From Clostridia bacterium (GTDB lineage Bacteria > Bacillota_A > Clostridia > Oscillospirales > Acutalibacteraceae): a stretch of 12,952 nucleotides of DNA. Where the stretch lies: assembly GCA_017547865.1 (NCBI GenBank), contig JAFYOA010000394.1, positions 1 through 12,952 of the forward strand. The letters are read 5' to 3'. Under the pieces are notes generated by a model. It had not been told where the DNA came from. It worked only from the letters and a program-made list of their open reading frames with translations, and made no database searches. The position numbers and the translations under genes are program-made. Below are positions 1 to 6,718 of the stretch, one piece after another (the stretch's first letter is position 1; each line of letters begins with the position of its first letter).

Positions 1-880
1 AGTAGCCAATGAGGTGCCACTCCAAATGAGAAAACACATGCTTGTGCTTTTTAAGGGGTGCACTGTTGGGAAAATGTTCCGGCGGCAGGTGACCTTCAAA
101 CAGCGGGAACTCAATGAGCCCTGCCAGCAAACCGCTGTCGGGTCTTCGGTGCAGCAGCACCTGCCCGTTTCTGCGGCAAATCACCACCGTTTTTTCTTCC
201 ACCCGGCGGGCGGCGGCTTTTTTGCGCAGGGGCAGTTCCGCCACACGGCCGGTTTTATAGGCTTCGCAGCGGTTTTGCAGGGGGCAAAGCCCGCACTTTG
301 CTTTTTCGCCCGGCAGGCAAATGCCCGCGCCAATGTCCATCAGCGCCTGGTTCATGCTGCCCATGTCTTCTGCCATATCCTGCTGAATAATATTTTCCAC
401 CTTGCGCTTGGCGGCGTCGGTCATCATATCGTCTTCCAGGTTATACAGGCGGGCGTATACCCGGCACAGGTTGCCGTCCACCGAGCACACCTGCTTGCCG
501 TAGGCCATAGAAGCAATCGCCCCGGCGGTATAGCGGCCGATGCCCGGCAGCTTTTGCAATTCCTCCGGTTCTTCCGGCAGGCAACCGTTATGCAGTTCCA
601 TGCATATTTTTGCGGCCTTTTGCATATTGCGTACCCGGCTGTAATACCCCAGCCCTTCCCACAGCTTTAAAAGCTGTTCTTCCGGGGCATTGGCCAGGGC
701 GACAATATTCGGCAGCGCCGCCAAAAAACGCTCGTAATAGGGAATGGCGGCCTCCACCCGTGTCTGCTGCAGCATGATCTCGCTGACCCAGATGGCATAG
801 GCGTCTTTGTGCCGCCGCCAGGGCAGGTCGCGTTTATTTTGTTCATACCAGTTGATGAGAGTATCGCTGATTTTTTCCAC
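1..880 (-). CDS. mutY: Adenine DNA glycosylase MutY (3' end cut by window edge)
   Basis: MutY removes adenine mispaired with 8-oxoguanine or guanine in base excision repair. The 293 visible codons read as a standard MutY. The helix-hairpin-helix glycosylase core has catalytic Glu34 in SEIMLQQT, the HhH motif LPGIGRYTAGAI at 110-121 and catalytic Asp135 in SVDGNL. An iron-sulfur loop follows at Cys188, Cys196, Cys199 and Cys205, then the start of the NUDIX-like 8-oxoG-recognition domain from about 230, including HVFSH at 281-285. The first cysteine spacing is x7 instead of the usual x6. The start is GTG at 880: AGGAG (888-892) lies 7 nt upstream and overlaps the stop codon of the preceding gene, so the two genes are probably co-transcribed and translationally coupled. 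The true C-terminus lies outside the window. Family assignment is very secure. Confidence 0.96.
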   Translation of the reverse strand, partial: MEKISDTLINWYEQNKRDLPWRRHKDAYAIWVSEIMLQQTRVEAAIPYYERFLAALPNIVALANAPEEQLLKLWEGLGYYSRVRNMQKAAKICMELHNGCLPEEPEELQKLPGIGRYTAGAIASMAYGKQVCSVDGNLCRVYARLYNLEDDMMTDAAKRKVENIIQQDMAEDMGSMNQALMDIGAGICLPGEKAKCGLCPLQNRCEAYKTGRVAELPLRKKAAARRVEEKTVVICRRNGQVLLHRRPDSGLLAGLIEFPLFEGHLPPEHFPNSAPLKKHKHVFSHLEWHLIGY

Positions 881-889
881 AATGTGCTC

Positions 890-1768
890 CTATTCGCAGG
901 CGGATTCTTTTAAAACAGGCAGGATTTGATTCATTATTTGAATTGAAATTTTCGATATGCACTGCTTGAATTCGCTCAGCGCTTCCGTTTTGAATTCGTC
1001 GGGAATTTCTTCTTCGGTGTATTCCCGGCTCCATTGGTCGTTATCCCAAATGCCGTTGGGTTTTCTGCAGGAAAAACAATACGTTTGCGTTCCTTCTGTC
1101 AGAACGCCCATGATCGGCATGGCGCCGCCTTCTTTTGTGTACCGCTGGTCATATGTGTACAGCGTGGCTTTTTTCTGCTTGTCCAGCATCAAAAGAAAGA
1201 AAACCTTTTCCTGCAGGTCGTCCGTTTCCCGAAGAGTTTCTTCGTGAATCCATGGGGCGTACAGCAAGCCGGCGTACAGTTCGTTTCCGTATCGAAGCGC
1301 CACGTCTGTCCAATAGGCTTCCTCTTTTTTCATTCGTGCTTCAAAATCCTCCGGAGAAAGCAGATCGTAATCCCGGTGCGGGCAGCGGAAACCGTACCAT
1401 TTTCTGTAAGGTTGTGTTGCGTCGATTAGGATCCATTCGCCGTTCTCGCGGGCGGCAGCACAGATATGATCCTGCGCATCGCCGTAGCAATCTGTGTGGA
1501 CATAAGCGTAAGCCGCTTCGTATCCCAGTTGGAGCAGCACTGAAACAATGAGATTGGAATAATCGCCGCAGGTACCGGAGCGCATGGCGAGCACATCCAG
1601 GTCGCTTCTCTGCAGGGGGAAGAAGGGTGCGTTTAAACGGCTGTAGCTTACATTTTTATCAAACCACAGCAAAAGTTCACTGCACACGGCCTGCAGGCTG
1701 CTTTTGTCGTAAATATCATTTTCGGTGAATTCGCGGATCGCATTGTCGTTGGGATGGATATATGTCAT
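890..1768 (-). CDS. Transglutaminase-like superfamily protein
   Basis: The 292-residue protein has a transglutaminase-like (papain-fold) core. Cys67 sits in RSGTCGDYSNL, His101 in DAQDHICAAA, and Asp116 in EWILIDATQP, giving the Cys-His-Asp triad in the order and spacing of that superfamily. Bacterial members are usually peptidases or amide-processing enzymes; the substrate here is unknown. There is no signal peptide or membrane segment, so it is predicted cytoplasmic. The C-terminal 150 residues are charged and I do not recognise a domain there. ATG at 1768 is preceded by AGGTG. It is first in an operon with mutY, whose ribosome binding site overlaps this gene's stop. Two sampled 60-base lines (961-1020 and 1501-1560) are about 47% G+C, against roughly 65-68% in lines from neighbouring genes, which suggests recent acquisition or different selection. 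Confidence 0.85.
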   Translation of the reverse strand: MTYIHPNDNAIREFTENDIYDKSSLQAVCSELLLWFDKNVSYSRLNAPFFPLQRSDLDVLAMRSGTCGDYSNLIVSVLLQLGYEAAYAYVHTDCYGDAQDHICAAARENGEWILIDATQPYRKWYGFRCPHRDYDLLSPEDFEARMKKEEAYWTDVALRYGNELYAGLLYAPWIHEETLRETDDLQEKVFFLLMLDKQKKATLYTYDQRYTKEGGAMPIMGVLTEGTQTYCFSCRKPNGIWDNDQWSREYTEEEIPDEFKTEALSEFKQCISKISIQIMNQILPVLKESACE

Positions 1769-1804
1769 TTTTTCACCTGCTGTTTAAGAATGTTGTCCGG
1801 TTAA

Positions 1805-1833
1805 ATTCTAACACATGCGGCCCGAATCCGCAA
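1805..1833 (-). promoter_or_regulatory. Vegetative promoter of the transglutaminase-like/mutY operon
   Basis: Read on the minus strand, TTGCGG (1828-1833) and TAGAAT (1805-1810) are separated by exactly 17 bases, with TGT directly before the -10 box (extended -10). The -10 box lies about 40 bases ahead of the ATG at 1768. This fits sigma-A consensus well. Its -35 box is only 15 bases from the -35 box of the divergent promoter. Confidence 0.72.
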
Positions 1834-1845
1834 GCACGGCGTTCC

Positions 1846-1899
1846 CCATTGGCAGCGGGGCAAAAATATGGTATACTATACCCATCGCATTGCCAATGG
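1846..1899. repeat. 9-bp inverted repeat, candidate operator around the LOTUS-DUF3825 promoter
   Basis: CCATTGGCA at 1846-1854 is matched by its exact reverse complement TGCCAATGG at 1891-1899. The left arm contains the whole -35 box TTGGCA. The right arm lies just after the expected transcription start, and the axis of symmetry falls on the edge of the -10 box (1872-1877). The arms are 45 bases apart centre to centre. The left arm should not be transcribed, so an RNA hairpin does not explain it. A DNA-binding repressor site pair is the natural reading, but a chance match cannot be excluded. Confidence 0.45.
1849..1877 (+). promoter_or_regulatory. Vegetative promoter of the LOTUS-DUF3825 gene
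   Basis: TTGGCA (1849-1854) and TATACT (1872-1877) are separated by 17 bases, and TGG precedes the -10 box (extended -10). This is five of six matches to each sigma-A hexamer. Transcription would begin near 1884, giving a leader of about 50 nt with AAAGGAG at 1916-1922. Confidence 0.82.
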
Positions 1900-1932
1900 C
1901 AGGCGAAATTTAAGCAAAGGAGAGATCAATGT

Positions 1933-3909
1933 TTGTTGGATCAGGATCTTAAGAAAAAGATCAGGGATCTTCTGCACAACCATGCGCCGGACGGCAAGCC
2001 CATCAACATGGCAACGGCGGTGGTGCTGCTCAACGAAAACGGGATCGAATGCAGGTCGAACGGATATAAAAAAATGCGCCTGCTGCTGGAAGACCTCGAT
2101 TTTCTCGAGCTGAAGGAAGTTACCATCGACGGCAAACAGCACACACAGGTTACCCTGAAGCAGGAACCCGCCCCTAAAAAACGCGGGCCGGCCACGCTTT
2201 CGGCAGAACAGAAAAAACAGCTGTACGGTGTGTTTTGCCGTTCCTTTGAAAAAGGTACGCCTTACCACCTGGCCACCGTGAGCAAAACCATGCTGGATGC
2301 CGGCGTGGACCGCAGCCGCCTTGGCTTTGGCAAGACCAAGACTTTCTTTAAAGCCATGGGCGATTTTGTGGAAATGCAGGAGACCGTTGTAAACGGTGTT
2401 CCCCAGGTGCTGGTTACGCTGAAAGACATGCCGAAATGGAACGGTGTGACCGCCACCGACCTGGTGGTGCTGGGGGAAGAGGCGCCGACGCCGCCAAAAG
2501 AAAAAGCCCTGCCCACCGATATGCCCCTTTCCACTGCCGGGGTGCAGCCGGAAGCAAAACCGGAAAAAGAAAAAAAGAACCGCACCCGCAGGGAAAAGGA
2601 ACCGGCAAAACCCGAGAAAAAAGAAAAGCCGGAGAAAAAACAGAAGAAGGAAAAGCAGCCGGAGGGCCCAAAGGCGCCCGGTGTGCCGCTTTCCAAATAT
2701 GCGGATATGCCCGCGAATACCCTGGCGCATCTGCGGTCTTTCTGCGATATCGGCAGCCGACCGGATGCGTATATTTGCGGAAAGATTGACGAAGGCTATG
2801 CCACAGCGCTGAAAGAAAACACCCTGCAGTTCGGTGAGGGACGTATCGTGTTTCCCACGCCGCTGCGGGACCAGGACGGCGGGGTGATCCATGCTTCCGT
2901 GCGGCCATCCAGCGCCGAAAACGGCCTGCCCTGGTTTTTGAATTACCTGGGTTCCGGTACCCTGGAAACCCGCCGGCAGGAACCCGGCCGCATGCTGGAG
3001 ACCTTTGCCCAGGTGGGAGATTGGGACCTGTTTTTGGAGCAGCTGGCCCACACCGCTCTGCCGGAGGATTGGGCCTTTGGCGGCACCGGCTACGGCGTGC
3101 TGAAGCAGTATATTCAGTACACCTTCTACCGCCTGCAGCTGGAAGATAAAGTGCTGATCTCCGATGACGATACCCTGGCGGCCTTCAACACCGGCCTGGT
3201 GGATAAACACTACGATGACCTGTACGCCAGTTTTGTGCCCAACGAAGAGACCGGCGAAGGGGAGCCCGAGTGGCGGTTCGCAGGGTTCTGCACAGCGGCT
3301 TCCCGCGGGGCGGGCAAGCGCCTGGTGGAAACATTCCGTCCGCTGCCCCAGCCGCCTTCTTACTTTGAACGCAAAGAAGACCTGCTGTTCGACCTGGAAA
3401 AAGACCTGCATGTGGATTTTCATCACATAATTATTGATAACATTCACCGCCTGCCCCTGAGTTTTCTGCAGGAAGAGTGCGGCGGTACAGCGGCGGCCCA
3501 GCGGCTGCTGGGGCGTATTCGCCGTGCCCGCGCTTACGAGCGGCGCGACCTGTACGATAAACTGCGTACCGTGGTGGATGAAAACGAGCGGTTGTTCAAC
3601 CGCATTCGCAGCCGTATGGAAGATGCCATTGACCTTGCCAAAAAGCAGGTGCGGTGGAATTTCCGGGTGGCGGTGCCCTGTTTCTTCCCTACAAGAAACG
3701 CCATGAGCCTGATGCTGCCGCTGGATCTGGATGATGACCAGAAGACGGATACCGCCCTGGTGGTGGAGCTGACCCGTTCCGGCAATTACCAGGGGCAGAC
3801 GATCCTCACCATGCGGCAGGCGTATATCGATGCCCGATTGATTTGCCGGCCCACCGGCGGCGATTGGCTGCAGGTGAATCCCCAAAGCGCTGAGGACGAA
3901 GACGAATAA
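1933..3909 (+). CDS. LOTUS/OST-HTH-like repeat protein with DUF3825 C-terminal domain
   Basis: A 658-residue protein in three parts. Residues about 5-76 and 91-164 are two related modules, each a helical stretch followed by a strand pair ending in a QVTLK or VLVTLK segment. They resemble LOTUS/OST-HTH domains, predicted RNA-binding winged helices. Residues about 182-255 are a Lys/Glu/Pro-rich, probably disordered linker. From about 290 to 650 the sequence matches my memory of DUF3825: PEDWAFGGTGYGVLKQYI near 375, AAFNTGLVD near 416, WRFAGFC near 446, HHIIIDN near 496, an Ile-Asp-Leu-Ala-Lys-Lys helix near 565, and TILTMRQAYIDARLICRP near 622. Biochemical function is unknown; an RNA-related role is inferred from the N-terminal modules and the basic linker. 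The start is taken as TTG at 1933, 10 nt after AAAGGAG. The nearby ATG at 1929 is out of frame and stops at once, and the in-frame ATG at 1762 lies upstream of the promoter. It is monocistronic with its own promoter and terminator. Confidence 0.75.
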   Translation: MLDQDLKKKIRDLLHNHAPDGKPINMATAVVLLNENGIECRSNGYKKMRLLLEDLDFLELKEVTIDGKQHTQVTLKQEPAPKKRGPATLSAEQKKQLYGVFCRSFEKGTPYHLATVSKTMLDAGVDRSRLGFGKTKTFFKAMGDFVEMQETVVNGVPQVLVTLKDMPKWNGVTATDLVVLGEEAPTPPKEKALPTDMPLSTAGVQPEAKPEKEKKNRTRREKEPAKPEKKEKPEKKQKKEKQPEGPKAPGVPLSKYADMPANTLAHLRSFCDIGSRPDAYICGKIDEGYATALKENTLQFGEGRIVFPTPLRDQDGGVIHASVRPSSAENGLPWFLNYLGSGTLETRRQEPGRMLETFAQVGDWDLFLEQLAHTALPEDWAFGGTGYGVLKQYIQYTFYRLQLEDKVLISDDDTLAAFNTGLVDKHYDDLYASFVPNEETGEGEPEWRFAGFCTAASRGAGKRLVETFRPLPQPPSYFERKEDLLFDLEKDLHVDFHHIIIDNIHRLPLSFLQEECGGTAAAQRLLGRIRRARAYERRDLYDKLRTVVDENERLFNRIRSRMEDAIDLAKKQVRWNFRVAVPCFFPTRNAMSLMLPLDLDDDQKTDTALVVELTRSGNYQGQTILTMRQAYIDARLICRPTGGDWLQVNPQSAEDEDE

Positions 3910-3912
3910 GAG

Positions 3913-3943
3913 AAAGAGACATCCGCGGGGGTGTCTCTTTTTT
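3913..3943 (+). terminator. Intrinsic terminator after the LOTUS-DUF3825 gene
   Basis: AAAGAGACA (3913-3921) pairs perfectly with TGTCTCTTT (3932-3940), and the T-run continues to 3943. It starts 3 bases after the stop codon. Confidence 0.9.
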
Positions 3944-3975
3944 GTAATAAAAAATACTGCGTTTTACACACAAAT

Positions 3976-4008
3976 AAAAAGCAGAAGCCCGGTAGCAGGC
4001 TTCTGCTT
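3976..4008 (-). terminator. Intrinsic terminator of the phosphofructokinase gene
   Basis: On the minus strand AAGCAGAAGCC (3998-4008) pairs over 11 bp with GGCTTCTGCTT (3979-3989) around an 8-base loop, followed by T residues down to 3976. It lies 5 bases after the pfk stop codon. Together with the terminator at 3913-3943 it separates two converging genes. Confidence 0.9.
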
Positions 4009-4013
4009 GATCA

Positions 4014-5264
4014 TCAGCGGATGCTGTCTTCGTTTTTGCGGGGGAGAGCCTGGTGCAGAATGTAGTGGATGGGCAGGCCGTTCTTCATGCGCAGCACTTG
4101 TTCACCCTGAATGAGCGGCAGGCAGTAGTCAATGGCTTCTTCCGTCACGTTGTTGCCGGCTTCGTTGATCCACTCCTGGGGGAAATACTTTACGCGGTTG
4201 GCTACCTCTGCAATATCCACGCTGTCGATGCGGATGTTGTAGGGCTTGTTCGTTACGCGGTGGAACACCACCATCTGGCCGGAAACGCCATCCAAAGCCA
4301 GCTTAACGGCAGAACCGCCGATGCGCTCGGCTTCGGAAATGTCGCGCTTGGAGCTCAGGTGGGAAGAGCAGCGCTGCATCACGTTCAGTTCCACGGAACG
4401 CACCTTGCAGCCGATCTCACGGGAGACGAGCTTTTCCAGGGCCTTGCCGACACCGGCCAGGTACTTGTGGCCAAAGTTGTCGGTCTTGCCGGACTGATAA
4501 TCTTCACCAATCTCGTCCCAATTCAGTTCAATGCCTTCCGAGACCGCCACGATCACCGCGTGGTAGTTTTTCTGCGCCTCGCGTACGTCGTGCAGGAACT
4601 GCTTGACAGAGAAGGAACGCTCCGGCAGATAAATCAGATGGGGGGCAGGTTCACCGTTCACACGCAGAACAGCGGAAGAAGCGGTGAGCCAGCCGGTATC
4701 GCGGCCCATAATTTCCACAATGGTCACGGAGGGAACGGCGTACACGCTGCTGTCGCGGATGATCTCCTGCATGGTGGTGGCAACGTATTTGGCTGCAGAA
4801 CCGAAGCCGGGGGTGTGGTCGGTGACAGGCAGGTCGTTGTCGATGGTTTTGGGAATACCGATGGCAACGATATCGATATTGTTTTCTTTGAAATAACGAT
4901 CCAGCTTCATCACAGTGTCCATGGAATCGTTGCCGCCGATGTAGAAGAAAGCGGTGATGTTGTGGGCACGCAGGGTGGCGAGGATCTTTTCGTATACATC
5001 GCTCTCTGCGGTGGGGGCAGGCAGCTTGTAGCGGCAGGAGCCAAGCACAGTGGAGGGGGTCTGACGGATCAGCTCCACGTCGTCATCGTCGCAGATGACT
5101 TCCCGCAGGTTTACCAGATTATCCAGAATCAAACCTTCGATTCCGTTGACAGAACCGTAGATATTTTCAATTTCATCGTATTTGGCGGCGTGACGGAATA
5201 CACCCAGCAGGGTTGCGTTGATGGCACAGGTGGGGCCGCCGGACTGAGCAACAACAATGTTCAT
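4014..5264 (-). CDS. pfp: 6-phosphofructokinase, predicted pyrophosphate-dependent
   Basis: Phosphorylates fructose 6-phosphate to fructose 1,6-bisphosphate in glycolysis. The 416-residue protein shows AQSGGPT at 6-12, GGND at 110-113, PKTIDND at 138-144 with the catalytic Asp142, and MGRD at 186-189. ATP enzymes such as E. coli PfkA have Gly104 and Gly124. Here the equivalent positions are Asp113 and Lys139, the pair diagnostic of pyrophosphate-using enzymes, so a reversible PPi-PFK is predicted. The length also suits the PPi-type clade better than the roughly 320-residue ATP enzymes. ATG at 5264 is chosen because AAAGGGG lies 9 nt upstream; an upstream in-frame extension to 5366 would begin before the promoter. 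The gene is transcribed alone. The symbol pfp rests on the predicted phosphoryl donor; pfkA is the alternative name. Confidence 0.93.
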   Translation of the reverse strand: MNIVVAQSGGPTCAINATLLGVFRHAAKYDEIENIYGSVNGIEGLILDNLVNLREVICDDDDVELIRQTPSTVLGSCRYKLPAPTAESDVYEKILATLRAHNITAFFYIGGNDSMDTVMKLDRYFKENNIDIVAIGIPKTIDNDLPVTDHTPGFGSAAKYVATTMQEIIRDSSVYAVPSVTIVEIMGRDTGWLTASSAVLRVNGEPAPHLIYLPERSFSVKQFLHDVREAQKNYHAVIVAVSEGIELNWDEIGEDYQSGKTDNFGHKYLAGVGKALEKLVSREIGCKVRSVELNVMQRCSSHLSSKRDISEAERIGGSAVKLALDGVSGQMVVFHRVTNKPYNIRIDSVDIAEVANRVKYFPQEWINEAGNNVTEEAIDYCLPLIQGEQVLRMKNGLPIHYILHQALPRKNEDSIR

Positions 5265-5301
5265 GTGTCTTTCCCCTTTGAAACAGAATGGTTTATTTTT
5301 T

Positions 5302-5330
5302 ATTCTATCAAATTTTATCCAAAAAGGCAA
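5302..5330 (-). promoter_or_regulatory. Vegetative promoter of the phosphofructokinase gene
   Basis: On the minus strand TTGCCT (5325-5330) and TAGAAT (5302-5307) are 17 bases apart, with TGA before the -10 box (extended -10), in an A/T-rich stretch. The leader would be about 30 nt and include the AAAGGGG ribosome binding site. Confidence 0.75.
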
Positions 5331-5366
5331 GAATATCGTTTTACATAGAAAAATGTTGCGGTACAT

Positions 5367-5395
5367 AAAAAAGAGCCTGTGTGCGGCACAAGCTC
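5367..5395 (-). terminator. Intrinsic terminator after the GNAT gene (murC-side operon)
   Basis: On the minus strand GAGCTTGTG (5387-5395) pairs with CACAGGCTC (5373-5381) over 9 positions, one of them a G-T wobble. The loop is CCGCA and six T residues follow (5367-5372). It lies 7 bases after the acetyltransferase stop codon. Confidence 0.88.
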
Positions 5396-5402
5396 CTTTG
5401 TT

Positions 5403-5900
5403 TTATTTTGTTTTAAAATACAGCACCTCCGCCGGTGTGTCGTCGTCGTAATCGGCATCGCCCCGCAGGGTCTCGTAGGGGCCAAAGCGAGCGGCCAGTT
5501 TGTTCCACAGCACCACACTGCCGGTGTTTTTGCTGTGGTATTTGATCTGCCAGCGGCCGGGGTGCTTTTCAAATACCTGCAGCATGGCGGCGGTGGCCAC
5601 GCCCTGCCGGCGATAGGGATAAGCAACAAAAAATTCCGCCACTGCCCAGTCGATGGGCTTTTCTTTTGCGGCGGCGTGGGCATTTACCAGCACAAACCCC
5701 GCCAGCTTGCCATTGGCACGAATAAAATACGCATGGCGTTTCGGGTCGGTCCAGTAGGAATCCAGATACCGGTAGCCGAACAGCCCGGTCTCATCAAAGC
5801 TGTCGCCGTCGTACTGAGAAAATTCGTATAAATATTTTTCCATCAGCCGGGAAAGAATTTCTTTTTCTTCCTGCTGAACGGGATGAAGAGTAGTCAGCAT
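5403..5900 (-). CDS. GNAT-family N-acetyltransferase
   Basis: A 165-residue protein of the GNAT fold, which transfers an acetyl group from acetyl-CoA to an amine. The acceptor is unknown. The acetyl-CoA-binding motif A is visible as FFVAYPYRRQGVATAA at roughly 90-105, with the R-R-Q-G-V-A pyrophosphate loop. A preceding strand contains AGFVLVNAH and a later one an Asn-containing KNTGSVVLWNKLAA segment (motif B). ATG at 5900 has GGGAGG 6 nt upstream, and that site overlaps the last codons of the methyltransferase gene. The 3-base gap between the two genes implies tight translational coupling. It is the last gene of its operon, ending at a terminator. Confidence 0.88.
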   Translation of the reverse strand: MLTTLHPVQQEEKEILSRLMEKYLYEFSQYDGDSFDETGLFGYRYLDSYWTDPKRHAYFIRANGKLAGFVLVNAHAAAKEKPIDWAVAEFFVAYPYRRQGVATAAMLQVFEKHPGRWQIKYHSKNTGSVVLWNKLAARFGPYETLRGDADYDDDTPAEVLYFKTK

Positions 5901-5903
5901 ACA

Positions 5904-6671
5904 TTACCTCCCGGGTTTTATTGCCCGTGTAGCCAGATAGACCGGCAGGTTGAATTCCTTGAACTTGCCGTAGTTGTCGGTGTCTTCGTACAAATTGGTC
6001 AGCACAAAACCGGCTTCCAGTTGGCCGGAAATGATCTCCTCTGTTGTGTGGGAGAACTGCATACCGCTGTTGTCTTTTTCCAGCACGGCCCGGTGTTCGG
6101 GGTTCTGCAGCGGGTTAAAGGGGAGGTGGTAGCGCAGCACGGGCTCTTCTTCGTCAAAAGCAAAGCAAATGCCGTTATCAAATCCCCCGATGAACACTCC
6201 GCCGGGCTTTAAGATGCGCAGGCACTCTTTGAAGATCGGCCGCATATTTTCCACATAACAATTGGAAACAGGCTGGAAGACGATATCAAATGTATCGTCG
6301 GCAAAGGGGAGAGACTGGGTCATGTCTGCGCGCAGTATCTCGATATCGTAGCCTTCGCGTCCGGCTACAAGACGCTCGTTTTCAAGCTGCTTTTGGGAGT
6401 AGTCCAGCACGGTGCAGTTGGCTCCAAGAAGGGAAAAGACAGGCATCTGCTGTCCGCCACCGCAGGCAAGACCCAGCAGCGTTTTGCCTTTCAGTTCGCC
6501 AAACCATGCGTGCGGCACCGGCTTGTTCGGGGTGAGGAGTACATCCCATTCACCGTTTCTTGCCCGGAGGCAGGTGGCTTCGTCCACGGGTTTGCCCCAT
6601 TCCCAGCCGCTTTCCACCCAGCTATCCACGGTACGGGCGTTAATGTCGATGTAATGTTCGTTTGTGTTCAT
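5904..6671 (-). CDS. Class I SAM-dependent methyltransferase
   Basis: A 255-residue Rossmann-fold methyltransferase. Motif I is LLGLACGGGQQ at 65-75, the acidic residue that binds SAM ribose is Asp90 in CTVLDYS, motif III includes RADM at 114-117, motif IV is LPFADDTFDIVF at 121-132, and the post-motif LKPGGVF is at 154-160. The fold resembles UbiE-like small-molecule methyltransferases, but the substrate cannot be read from the sequence. ATG at 6671 has AGGAG 5 nt upstream. The stop codon overlaps the ribosome binding site of the acetyltransferase, so methyl and acetyl transfer may act together or the pair may simply be co-expressed. No promoter was found in the 47 bases between murC and this gene, which contain a terminator-like hairpin. 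Confidence 0.9.
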   Translation of the reverse strand: MNTNEHYIDINARTVDSWVESGWEWGKPVDEATCLRARNGEWDVLLTPNKPVPHAWFGELKGKTLLGLACGGGQQMPVFSLLGANCTVLDYSQKQLENERLVAGREGYDIEILRADMTQSLPFADDTFDIVFQPVSNCYVENMRPIFKECLRILKPGGVFIGGFDNGICFAFDEEEPVLRYHLPFNPLQNPEHRAVLEKDNSGMQFSHTTEEIISGQLEAGFVLTNLYEDTDNYGKFKEFNLPVYLATRAIKPGR

Positions 6672-6684
6672 GCTTTCTCCTGTG

Positions 6685-6711
6685 AAAAACGGCGCACCCG
6701 GGGGCGCGCCG
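6685..6711 (-). terminator. Terminator or attenuator between murC and the methyltransferase gene
   Basis: On the minus strand CGGCGC (6706-6711) pairs with GCGCCG (6690-6695). The stem can extend inward through a G-T and two C-G pairs, and TTTTT (6685-6689) follows. It starts 7 bases after the murC stop codon. Its T-tract ends only 3 bases before the AGGAG site (6677-6681) of the methyltransferase gene, so the downstream genes depend on readthrough or on a promoter inside murC. Confidence 0.75.
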
Positions 6712-6718
6712 CTTGAGT

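Noticed and set aside
667..882. TTG start at 882 giving a 71-codon minus-strand ORF
   Set aside because: It is out of frame with MutY; the GTG at 880 opens the complete MutY glycosylase domain.
1762..1932. N-terminal extension of the LOTUS-DUF3825 gene back to ATG at 1762
   Set aside because: The extension would place the start upstream of the strong promoter (1849-1877) and reads through both divergent promoters; a good ribosome binding site precedes TTG at 1933 instead.
1876..3885. Long 669-codon open frame on the minus strand opposite the LOTUS-DUF3825 gene
   Set aside because: It is the complement of a GC-rich coding sequence; its translation is low-complexity His/Gln/Phe-rich with no family resemblance and no ribosome binding site.
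4014..5366. Phosphofructokinase start at 5366 giving 450 residues
   Set aside because: The extra 34 codons precede the promoter and lack similarity; AQSGGPT begins just after the ATG at 5264, as expected for the family.
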